Origin: Eubacterium sp.
Lineage (GTDB): Bacteria > Bacillota_A > Clostridia > Lachnospirales > Lachnospiraceae
Assembly: GCA_017475785.1 (NCBI GenBank)
Contig: JAFVEX010000076.1
Location: forward strand, 1-51,064
Direction: 5' to 3'
Length of the DNA stretch: 51,064 nt
Positions 14,447 to 21,869 of the stretch are shown in pieces. The notes beneath the pieces were generated by a model. That model was not told where the DNA came from. It did not search any database and saw nothing but the letters and a program-made list of their open reading frames with translations. Both the position numbers and the translations under genes were made by a program. The first letter of the stretch is position 1. Every line of letters begins with the position of its first letter.

Positions 14447-15382
14447 TTATCTTCTCTTCTGCGCCAGGCTTTCCTGCACTCTGCGGTACAGCTCCTGCGC
14501 CGCGTTGTAACCCATCTTCTTCTGGCGGTGGTTGATCGCCGCCGTCTCTACGATAATGGCAAGATTGCGCCCTGGCCGGATCGGGAGCGCGTGGCTGACG
14601 ATCTTATTGCCGAGGAATTCTGTGTATTCTTCCTCCATGCCGAGCCTGTCGTATTCCTTATCCGGATTGTACTCCTCCAGCTTGATGATCAGATCAATGG
14701 AGTGCGTCTTCTCTACGCTCTGCACGCCGAACAGCGTCTTTACGTCAATAATGCCGATTCCGCGAAGCTCAATGAAATGGCGCGTAATGTCCGGCGCCGT
14801 TCCGACCAGCGTGATGTCACTGACGCGGCTGATCTCTACGACGTCGTCACTGACAAGACGGTGGCCGCGCTTCACAAGCTCAAGGGCGGTCTCACTCTTG
14901 CCGATTCCGCTTTCACCCATGATCAGTATTCCCTCGCCATATACGTCGATCAGGACGCCGTGGATGGAAATGCTCGGCGCCAGCTGCACGTTCAGCCACC
15001 TCGTGATCTCCGCGGTAAACGGAGATGTCTGCCGGTCTGTCACAAAGGTCGGTACACGGTACTTTCGCGCCAGCTCCAGCAATTCTTCGCCCGGAACGAC
15101 CTGCGTGGTAAATACGACACACGGGACGTCGCGGGAGATAAAGTCTTCGTATGCCTTTACACGTTCTTCCAGCGTCTTCTGCATCAGATATGTGTACTCG
15201 ACGTATCCGATGATCTGGACGCGGCGGTTCATAAAATGCTCAAAGTAGCCCGCCAGCTGCAGCGCCGGCCGGTTGATTTCCGGAATTGTGATGATCCGGT
15301 CCTCCAGCTCAATCTCCGGCGTGATATACTTGAGCTTCATCTGATCCATCAGGTTGGTCAATGTGACAATTTTTTCTTTCAT
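14447..15382 (-). CDS. hprK: HPr kinase/phosphorylase
   Basis: The product has 311 residues. HprK phosphorylates HPr (and Crh where present) on Ser46 and reverses it, the sensor of carbon catabolite control in Firmicutes. An N-terminal domain (1-130) precedes the kinase domain with P-loop GESGIGKS at 156-163, the SDD motif at 178-180 and the signature RGIGIIDVKTLFG. The start codon overlaps the uvrC stop (ATGA), indicating translational coupling. It is the last gene of the six-gene leftward operon. Confidence 0.97.
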   Translation of the reverse strand: MKEKIVTLTNLMDQMKLKYITPEIELEDRIITIPEINRPALQLAGYFEHFMNRRVQIIGYVEYTYLMQKTLEERVKAYEDFISRDVPCVVFTTQVVPGEELLELARKYRVPTFVTDRQTSPFTAEITRWLNVQLAPSISIHGVLIDVYGEGILIMGESGIGKSETALELVKRGHRLVSDDVVEISRVSDITLVGTAPDITRHFIELRGIGIIDVKTLFGVQSVEKTHSIDLIIKLEEYNPDKEYDRLGMEEEYTEFLGNKIVSHALPIRPGRNLAIIVETAAINHRQKKMGYNAAQELYRRVQESLAQKRR

Positions 15383-17262
15383 GAATCACCCTCTCCCTTC
15401 TCACTGTGAAAGAACGCGTAAACGCTTTGTGCCGCTTTTTCATTCATTGACGGCAGCTTCTGCAGGCTTTCCACATCCGCGTCCCGGATCTCCTGCAGAC
15501 TGCCGAAATTCCGCATCAGTTCGCGCCTTCGGGCCGGTCCGATATGCGGGATATCATCCAGCACGGAATGTACCTGTTCCTTGCTGCGCAGCAGTCTGTG
15601 ATATTCAATCGCGAACCTGTGCGCCTCATCCTGTATCCTGGTAATCAGGTGAAATCCTTCCGACGAGGTGTCGACCGGGATTTCCTGGTTCTCAAAATAG
15701 AGTCCGCGTGTCCGGTGCCTGTCATCCTTGACCATGCCGCAGACAGGAATGTCGAGCCCTAGCTTTCCCAGCACCTCCAGCGCGATATTGACCTGCCCTT
15801 TCCCGCCGTCCATCATGATCAGATCGGGGAGGCGGTCAAATCCGTTTTCCTCCCGGATGCCCCGCTCAAACCGCCGGGTGAGCACTTCTTCCATGCTCGC
15901 GTAATCGTTTGGCCCTTCGACGGATTTGATCCGGAATTTGCGGTAATCCGCCTTTTTGGGGCGGCCCTTTTCGTAGACAATCATCGAGCCGACCGACTGG
16001 AACCCGCTGATGTTGGAAATATCGTAGGCCTCGATACGTTCGGGCGGCTCCATGGAGAGCCATGAGCCGACCTCCTTGACTGCGCCGATGGTTCTCCCGA
16101 TCTCGCGCTTCAGCCGCTCCCTGTCCTGCTTCAGCAGAATTTCCGCGTTTCGTTTCGCGAGCTCGACGAGCTTCTCTTTTGTCCCCTTCTGCGGGATCCG
16201 CACATATACGCGTTTCCCGCGCTTCGCGGTCAGCCACTCCTCGATAATATCCGCCTCATCAACTTCATCGGACAGCATCAGTTCCCGCGGGATGAACGGC
16301 GTGCCGGCGTAATACTGCTTCAGGAAGCTCTGCAGCACGGCGCCGCGGGACTCCTCGCCGGCTGTCTTCAGATAAAAATGATCTCTCCCGATGAGCCTGC
16401 CGTCCCGCACAAAGAACACCTGGACAATAGCGTCCTCACCTTCCATCGCGAGGGCTGCGACGTCCTGATCATCCCCGCTGCTGTTTGTCATCTTCTGATG
16501 CTCCATGACCTTGCGCACACTGGCGATCAGATCCCGGTATCCGGCGGCTTTCTCAAAGTTCAGTTCTTCGGCGGCCTGCTGCATCTGCTCCGTGAGCTGC
16601 TCAATTTCCCGGTTCGGCTTTCCGCTCAGAAATTCAATGGCCTGATTCAGTTCTTCGTTGTATTCCTCTTCCGTCACCCACCCCTGACAGGGCGCCTTGC
16701 ACTGATGGATGTGATAATACAGGCAGGGACGCTCCTTTCCGATATCCTTCGGGAGATTTCTGCTGCAGGAGCGGATATGATACAGCTTCCGCACCAGATC
16801 AATGGTCTCCTTGACCGCGCCCGCATTGGGATACGGGCCGAAGTACCGCGCCTTGTCCTTCCGCATGTGATGCGCGTACAGAAGGCGCGGAAACGCGTCC
16901 TCCGCCGTAACTTTGATGAACGGATACGCCTTGTCGTCCATCAGCATCGTGTTGTATTTGGGCCGGTATTCCTTGATCAGGTTGCACTCCAGAACGAGCG
17001 CCTCGACCTCAGAATCAGTGACAATATATTCAAACCGGGCGACCTGGGGCAGCATGCTGTATATTTTGAGCCGCTTTTTACGGCTGTCCTGAAAATACTG
17101 TCGCACCCGGCTGCGCAGGCTGACGGCCTTTCCGACGTACAGCACCACGTCTCTGGCGTCATACATCAGGTAGACGCCAGGCTTCGGCGGCAGCTTTTTC
17201 AGTTCCTCCTGGATATCAAATTCCTGACTCTCCGGCTTCCTGCTGTTCGTTTCCGTCGTCAC
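15379..17262 (-). CDS. uvrC: Excinuclease ABC subunit C
   Basis: UvrC makes both incisions in UvrABC nucleotide excision repair. Order of domains: GIY-YIG nuclease (GVYLMYDARDVVLYVGKA, about 28-45), Cys-containing stretch with CLYYHIHQCKAPCQG, UVR helix pair (about 205-240), RNase H-like endonuclease domain with EAYDISNISG and MDGGKGQVN, and C-terminal helix-hairpin-helix repeats. I prefer the GTG at 17262, because AGGAG lies 9 nt upstream; the ATG at 17271 is directly next to that AGGAG and would be poorly placed. Either way it overlaps the end of ftsH by about 50 nt. Confidence 0.95.
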   Translation of the reverse strand: MTTETNSRKPESQEFDIQEELKKLPPKPGVYLMYDARDVVLYVGKAVSLRSRVRQYFQDSRKKRLKIYSMLPQVARFEYIVTDSEVEALVLECNLIKEYRPKYNTMLMDDKAYPFIKVTAEDAFPRLLYAHHMRKDKARYFGPYPNAGAVKETIDLVRKLYHIRSCSRNLPKDIGKERPCLYYHIHQCKAPCQGWVTEEEYNEELNQAIEFLSGKPNREIEQLTEQMQQAAEELNFEKAAGYRDLIASVRKVMEHQKMTNSSGDDQDVAALAMEGEDAIVQVFFVRDGRLIGRDHFYLKTAGEESRGAVLQSFLKQYYAGTPFIPRELMLSDEVDEADIIEEWLTAKRGKRVYVRIPQKGTKEKLVELAKRNAEILLKQDRERLKREIGRTIGAVKEVGSWLSMEPPERIEAYDISNISGFQSVGSMIVYEKGRPKKADYRKFRIKSVEGPNDYASMEEVLTRRFERGIREENGFDRLPDLIMMDGGKGQVNIALEVLGKLGLDIPVCGMVKDDRHRTRGLYFENQEIPVDTSSEGFHLITRIQDEAHRFAIEYHRLLRSKEQVHSVLDDIPHIGPARRRELMRNFGSLQEIRDADVESLQKLPSMNEKAAQSVYAFFHSEKGEGDS

Positions 17263-19165
17263 TGTACTCATCTCCTGCTTCGTCCGGAACGCTTCCGTTC
17301 ACACGTCTGAGAATGTCCATAAACTCTGCTCCGGTGATGGTCTCTTTCTGAATCAGATACGCCGATATTTCGTCCAGCGCCTTCCGGTTCTCTGAAAGAA
17401 TTGCTTTCGCCCTCCGGTAGGATTCATCCAGAATCCGCATGACCTCATGATCTACCTCTGTGGCTGTTGCGTCGCCGCACTCCAGAACAGCCCGGCCGCC
17501 AAGGTACTCGTTCTCCACGCGCGCAAGCCCCATCAGGCCGAACTTTTCAGACATGCCGTACTGCGTAATCATCGCGCGCACCACCTTCGTCGCGCGCTCA
17601 ATGTCGTTTGACGCGCCTGTCGTGACATTTCCGAACACAAGCTCCTCCGCGGCGTGACCGCCGAGCAGACCGACCACCATTGCCTCCAGCTCAGTCTTCG
17701 TATTCAGGTATTTCTCTTCCTCCGGAACCTGCAACACGTAACCCAGCGCGCCCATAGTGCGCGGGATGATGGTGATCTTCTGCACCGGCTCCGCGTCCTT
17801 CTCCAGCGCGCTGATCAGCGCGTGTCCGACTTCGTGGTACGAGACGATCCGCCGCTCCTCTTCGCTGAGGATCCGGTCTTTCTTTTCCTTGCCGACGAGA
17901 ACCACTTCCACCGCGTCCATCAGATCCTTCTGGGAAACGGCAGACCGGCCGTTTTTGACCGCCAGAATAGCGGCCTCATTGATCATGTTTGCCAGATCTG
18001 AACCGACCGCCCCTGACGTCGCCAGCGCAGTCGCCTCGAAATCAACGGTGTCATCCAGAAGAACGTCCTTTGCGTGTACCTTCAGAATCGCGACGCGCCC
18101 CTTCAGGTCGGGCCTGTCCACGATGACACGGCGGTCAAATCTGCCCGGCCGCAGCAGGGCGGGATCCAGCACCTCAGGGCGGTTTGTCGCAGCCAGAATC
18201 AGCAGTCCCTTGGAGCTGTCAAAACCGTCCATCTCCGCAAGGAGCTGGTTCAGTGTCTGCTCGCGCTCGTCATTTCCACCCCCGTAACGGGAGTCGCGCG
18301 ACTTGCCGATCGCGTCTATTTCATCGATAAAAATGATGCAGGGGGCGTTTTTCTTTGCTTCTTCAAACAAATCGCGCACGCGGGACGCGCCGACGCCGAC
18401 GAACATTTCGACGAACTCCGATCCGGAGAGAGAGAAAAACGGCACATGCGCCTCCCCCGCGACGGCTTTTGCCAGCAGCGTCTTGCCGGTTCCCGGAGGG
18501 CCGACCAGCAGGGCGCCCTTTGGCAGCACGGCTCCGATCTTCTTGTACCGCTCCGGGTTGTGCAGAAACTCCACAACCTCCTGCAGCGATTCCTTCGCCT
18601 CATCCTCCCCGGCGACATCCTGAAACGTGACGCCGGTATCCTTTTGTACATAACTGCGCGCCTTGCTCTTGCCGACGCCCATCAGGCCGCCGCGGCCCAT
18701 GCCGCGCATGATAAAATTAAACCCGACCAGCATGATAATCAGGGGCAGCGCAATACTCAGAATCGTCGAGATGATCTGTTCAATGACATTTGGCGTCTTT
18801 TTGATGTACTCGATACCGGTTCCCCGCAGCAGCTCGTTCAGGCCGTTCTCATCGCCGACCATCTTGACGCGATACGTCTGCGCCTCATTCTCCTGCTTCT
18901 TCGGATAGACAATCAGCTCACCCGATTCCAGTTCCACCTTACTGACCTCGTCCGACTTCACCATCTCGATGAACTTATCATAGGAAATCTCGTTTCCGGT
19001 CAGCTCGGACATCTGCGAAAACAGTCCGAAAATCATGAGGCTGATTAAAAGACAGACGATTACAACCAGAACCGTCTGCCTGTTATTGTTATTATTGTTG
19101 TTATTGCTGTGATTTCTGTTATTGTCCGGATTGTTCCGGTTTTTATCTCCTCGGTTCTGTGCCAT
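17216..19165 (-). CDS. ftsH: ATP-dependent zinc metalloprotease FtsH
   Basis: The product has 649 residues, a membrane-anchored AAA+ protease for quality control. The cytosolic start (1-30) is very rich in Asn, with a run of eight. Membrane helices lie at about 31-50 and 129-152 around an outside loop. Walker A GPPGTGKT is at 222-229, Walker B IIFIDEID at 277-284, then the arginine-finger region with RPGRFDRR. The zinc site is HEVGH at 444-448 where many homologues have HEAGH; the key His and Glu are kept. The acidic C-terminus overlaps uvrC. It lies 20 nt after the unknown gene upstream. Confidence 0.97.
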   Translation of the reverse strand: MAQNRGDKNRNNPDNNRNHSNNNNNNNNRQTVLVVIVCLLISLMIFGLFSQMSELTGNEISYDKFIEMVKSDEVSKVELESGELIVYPKKQENEAQTYRVKMVGDENGLNELLRGTGIEYIKKTPNVIEQIISTILSIALPLIIMLVGFNFIMRGMGRGGLMGVGKSKARSYVQKDTGVTFQDVAGEDEAKESLQEVVEFLHNPERYKKIGAVLPKGALLVGPPGTGKTLLAKAVAGEAHVPFFSLSGSEFVEMFVGVGASRVRDLFEEAKKNAPCIIFIDEIDAIGKSRDSRYGGGNDEREQTLNQLLAEMDGFDSSKGLLILAATNRPEVLDPALLRPGRFDRRVIVDRPDLKGRVAILKVHAKDVLLDDTVDFEATALATSGAVGSDLANMINEAAILAVKNGRSAVSQKDLMDAVEVVLVGKEKKDRILSEEERRIVSYHEVGHALISALEKDAEPVQKITIIPRTMGALGYVLQVPEEEKYLNTKTELEAMVVGLLGGHAAEELVFGNVTTGASNDIERATKVVRAMITQYGMSEKFGLMGLARVENEYLGGRAVLECGDATATEVDHEVMRILDESYRRAKAILSENRKALDEISAYLIQKETITGAEFMDILRRVNGSVPDEAGDEYSDDGNEQQEAGESGI

Positions 19166-19185
19166 TCTAAACCCTGCGCTATACT

Positions 19186-19800
19186 TTACTTCTTGTTCTT
19201 TTCAATGTACTCATAAAAATCATCCGATATCTCCGGAAAAACCTCCGTCAGCGTGCGCGTGGCAGCATCAGTAAACAGCTTCAGCTCCTCCTCCGCGCCG
19301 ATCAGCTGCGGAATTTCATACGCGACCGAATAAATATCCCGCCCGATTTTGCTCATCAGCGTCTCTTCCTTGACGCGGCCGAGACCGAACAGAATCGAGC
19401 CGTAGTTCCTGTCCTTCTGGCACAGATCCAGATAGACGCGCGTCAGGTTGCAGAGTTCCTGATAATGAACCTTCTGCCCGGCCTCCCCATACTCCGCAGC
19501 CAGATCAAATTTCCAGTCCTTTTTGACGTTATCCAGCTCTTTTCTGGCCTTTTTCTTAAACATAAAGGACTTCGAAGAATTCAGCAAAAACCGCAGCGTC
19601 ATCCAGCCGCGGATAAAGTAGTCCACCGACTGTCCCTTCTCCAGCTGCCTGCCGTAACGTGACTCGAGCAGCTTCGTACGCAGCTCATTTTCCGGAGACA
19701 TCCCCTCCTCGGCGACCGCCGCCTCAAGAATTGCCTTGCGCTTATCACGCTTCAGTTCTCTGTAATACTCACGCTCCCACTGTTTTTCCAGAATCTGCAT
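19186..19800 (-). CDS. Conserved protein of unknown function (possibly DUF6553)
   Basis: The product has 204 residues, soluble and mostly helical, with a charged N-terminal half (WEREYYRELKRDKRKAILE) and a central SFMFKKKARKELDNVKKDW stretch. No signal peptide, membrane segment or catalytic motif is seen. I chose the ATG at 19800, with AAAGGA 6 nt upstream; a longer frame to 19869 would overlap the J-domain gene. It resembles a protein family found in Lachnospiraceae that I remember as DUF6553, but that name is not certain. It sits between a J-domain protein and ftsH, so a link to protein quality control is possible. Confidence 0.75.
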   Translation of the reverse strand: MQILEKQWEREYYRELKRDKRKAILEAAVAEEGMSPENELRTKLLESRYGRQLEKGQSVDYFIRGWMTLRFLLNSSKSFMFKKKARKELDNVKKDWKFDLAAEYGEAGQKVHYQELCNLTRVYLDLCQKDRNYGSILFGLGRVKEETLMSKIGRDIYSVAYEIPQLIGAEEELKLFTDAATRTLTEVFPEISDDFYEYIEKNKK

Positions 19801-19843
19801 GTTGGTTCCTTTCCTATTCAAAAAAGATAAAAAGGTCATTAAA

Positions 19844-20512
19844 TCAGCAGCACAGGACGGTGCCCCCATACGGGTTGCAGCAGCAGAGATTCAGCACCGC
19901 GCAAATGGTGCAGGCCGTGCACAGGCCGGCACTGTTTCCGCCGCCCGGCTGGCACTCCTCGTATCCGTAGCCGCGCCCCATGTCCTGATACCATCCCGCG
20001 CCTCCCGAAAGCTGCCGGTAGAGCTGCTGGTACTGAATGTTGTTGGGCTCCATTGCCGCGGCCTGGCGGGCGTCCTCCTGCGCGTTGACGTTGTTGCCGA
20101 TTCCCGCGTTCGCGATCGCGTGGTAATAGTACCACTCCGCTGTCCGCTCCGTCATGTCATTCAACACGTTCAGCGCTTCAGAATAACGCTGGTTATTCAG
20201 ATAGCTGACTGCCGCGCGGAGTCTCTGGCTCATAGCGTCATCTGTGTGTGTCTGCTGGTAACCGTAGCCGCCAAATCCACCGTAGCCGCTGCCTCCGCCG
20301 GCGAAGCTGCCGGATGTGCCATGTTCTCTCTCATCGACTATCTGGTCATAGGCCTGCTGTACCAGCTTGAACATCTCCTCGGCCTGCTCTTTGTCCGGAT
20401 TGTTGATATTGGCATCCGGATGATACTTCCGGCTGAGTTTTCTGTATGCTTTTTTGATTTCATCCATGTCCGCGTCCCTGGAGACGCCGAGCACTTTATA
20501 TGGATCCTGCAT
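19844..20512 (-). CDS. J-domain protein with Cys-rich C-terminus
   Basis: The product has 222 residues. The J domain is at 1-65 ([21 protein letters not shown]) with the HPD motif at 31-33, which would activate a DnaK-type chaperone. A Gly/Tyr-rich linker (about 85-105) follows, then a TPR-like helical stretch with [14 protein letters not shown] and [14 protein letters not shown]. The end (about 195-222) has eight or more Cys ([17 protein letters not shown]), which may bind metal or be lipidated. It lacks the zinc-finger and client-binding domains of DnaJ itself. Located between DUF5685 and the unknown gene, spaced 48 and 43 nt. Confidence 0.88.
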   Translation of the reverse strand: MQDPYKVLGVSRDADMDEIKKAYRKLSRKYHPDANINNPDKEQAEEMFKLVQQAYDQIVDEREHGTSGSFAGGGSGYGGFGGYGYQQTHTDDAMSQRLRAAVSYLNNQRYSEALNVLNDMTERTAEWYYYHAIANAGIGNNVNAQEDARQAAAMEPNNIQYQQLYRQLSGGAGWYQDMGRGYGYEECQPGGGNSAGLCTACTICAVLNLCCCNPYGGTVLCC

Positions 20513-20560
20513 AATTTCCTCTGTTGTTTCTGATTATGCTTCGCGGGGTTTTTATTCAGG

Positions 20561-21436
20561 TCATTTCGTATCGTTCCTGCGCCTTCCCGCGGCAATCTGC
20601 TCCCGCCGCGCCGCCGCGACAGACCGGCACCTGCGATCCGGCACCTCTGTCCAGAGTCCGGTGTAAATGATATTCCGCAGAATATCTACATAAGACACAA
20701 TCGGCAGCCGCTCAAACGCCCGCGCCGCGGAGGCTGCCATCATGGTCAGTATTTCATTGGCCTTCTTCTGAAAATCCTCTGATTCGGCAAGGGCGAAAAA
20801 CGGATTGTACGTGCCGTTCTCCCGATCCTTCTCCAGATCATCAAAGGCATCCTTCAGATAAATAAATTTTCCCAGATAAAAACCGACCTCGCCAAGATCC
20901 CTGCTCCACCGGTCATCCTGCACGGTAAAAATCTCACGCATCAGCGTTCCTGTCAGACCAGATGCCAGGTCAATATCTTCGCTGCGGCTCCTCTCCGCCC
21001 TGTGAAGCGCACGCAGATACGCGCGGATCGCCTGCACCTTTTCCGGATAGCGCGCCGCGACAAGACGGTACGGCTTTGTCAGCAGCCGCGCAGCCGCAAG
21101 GCTTTTTCTGTTTTTCTCGTCAATCCAGTCGTCTATCAGATTGTGATACACAAGCAGCAGATTCATGTCCGCGGCATACGCCGTGTATTTGCTGCGGTAG
21201 CAAATCCGCCTCGCCCCGGCATGAAAAGCACACCGGTGTGTCTCCCGCTCCGGCTCCTCCTCGTACAGCCCCGTCAGCAGAATCGCCAGAAAGGTCATAT
21301 CATAGGTGAGCGTCGCCCTGGAGCGCTGGCCGCACGTCTGTTTCAGATCCTGACAGAGCCCGCAGTAAAAATGATTGTAGGCCTCATAGTCCCGGACCTT
21401 CATCTCGTCCCGGTTAATTGTAATATATCCGAACAA
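20561..21436 (-). CDS. DUF5685 family protein
   Basis: The product has 291 residues from the TTG at 21436, which has GGAGG 9 nt upstream and gives MFGYITINRDEMK, the usual family start; reading from 21457 would put the ribosome binding site inside the gene. Five Cys occur early (C25, C28, C35, C69, C79), including YCGLC. Two Asp-rich stretches, DDWID (102-106) and KDAFDDLEKDRENGTYNP (195-212), resemble the metal-binding motifs of squalene/phytoene-synthase-like enzymes. Function is unknown. It is the first gene of the operon leading to ftsH, uvrC and hprK. Confidence 0.85.
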   Translation of the reverse strand: MFGYITINRDEMKVRDYEAYNHFYCGLCQDLKQTCGQRSRATLTYDMTFLAILLTGLYEEEPERETHRCAFHAGARRICYRSKYTAYAADMNLLLVYHNLIDDWIDEKNRKSLAAARLLTKPYRLVAARYPEKVQAIRAYLRALHRAERSRSEDIDLASGLTGTLMREIFTVQDDRWSRDLGEVGFYLGKFIYLKDAFDDLEKDRENGTYNPFFALAESEDFQKKANEILTMMAASAARAFERLPIVSYVDILRNIIYTGLWTEVPDRRCRSVAAARREQIAAGRRRNDTK

Positions 21437-21666
21437 AGGCAGTTTCCTCCGAAACAAAGACGACTATCCATATCAGTATATCAAATGGACAAATCCGTGT
21501 AAAGAAAGCCAATTCTAAATCATTTATAAATCCCCGCTACGGCTCATTATACAGATCTTTCTCATTTAGCAAATCGTTTATTGATTCGGAAATCATGAGA
21601 ATATAAATAATCCTTGGCTCGTATTATGACGAGTTTTATTATGGAAATGCATCTGCAAACGGGAGA

Positions 21667-21713
21667 GCTGCTATAGCGCAGGCGGTTGGATTAACCATCA
21701 CAGTTCGTGTTTG
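21667..21713 (+). pseudogene. tRNA-Thr remnant (5' end)
   Basis: GCTGCTATAGCGCAGGCGGT matches the first 20 bases of the tRNA-Thr at 4429 with one change. The anticodon arm is missing, and a sequence like a worn T arm (CACAGTTCGTG) follows. It cannot form a tRNA. It lies directly beside the terminator of the candidate small RNA at 21717-21818. Confidence 0.6.
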
Positions 21714-21716
21714 CGT

Positions 21717-21754
21717 AAAAAGCAACAACCGCCACTCTGCCAAGTGACGGTTGT
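21717..21754 (-). terminator. Terminator of the candidate small RNA
   Basis: An 11-bp stem with one mismatch around the loop CTGCCA is followed on the minus strand by TGCTTTTT. Confidence 0.8.
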
Positions 21755-21818
21755 CTAAGCTTAAATCGTTTGACAAATTAGTTGCGAGGCCATCCGCTTG
21801 TTGCGGTGCTCCTCATTT
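21717..21818 (-). ncRNA. Candidate small RNA with own promoter and terminator
   Basis: A minus-strand promoter (TTGACA 21848-21853, TATTAT 21825-21830, spacer 17) would start RNA near 21818. It ends about 100 nt later in a hairpin, ACAACCG and CACT pairing with AGTG and CGGTTGT (21725-21754), followed by GCTTTTT. A short CCGC/GCGG hairpin lies near the 5' end. The only reading frame is 21 codons starting in the -10 region, which argues for a noncoding RNA. It resembles antitoxin RNAs of type I modules, but no toxin gene overlaps it. Confidence 0.55.
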
Positions 21819-21824
21819 ACTGGC

Positions 21825-21853
21825 ATAATATAATCATTCTGATTTTATGTCAA
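21825..21853 (-). promoter_or_regulatory. Promoter of the candidate small RNA
   Basis: Perfect -35 TTGACA (21848-21853), 17-bp spacer, -10 TATTAT (21825-21830) on the minus strand. It lies just after the stop of the 21870 gene, so it does not serve that gene. Confidence 0.7.
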
Positions 21854-21869
21854 TGTTTAGAAAACCAAT

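Noticed and set aside
16378..19048. Long plus-strand frames opposite uvrC and ftsH (16378-17310 and 18074-19048)
   Set aside because: They are antisense to well-identified genes and look like no protein family.
21750..21827. 21-codon frame on the minus strand inside the candidate small RNA
   Set aside because: Its ATG overlaps the -10 box, upstream of the predicted RNA start, so it could not be translated from this transcript.
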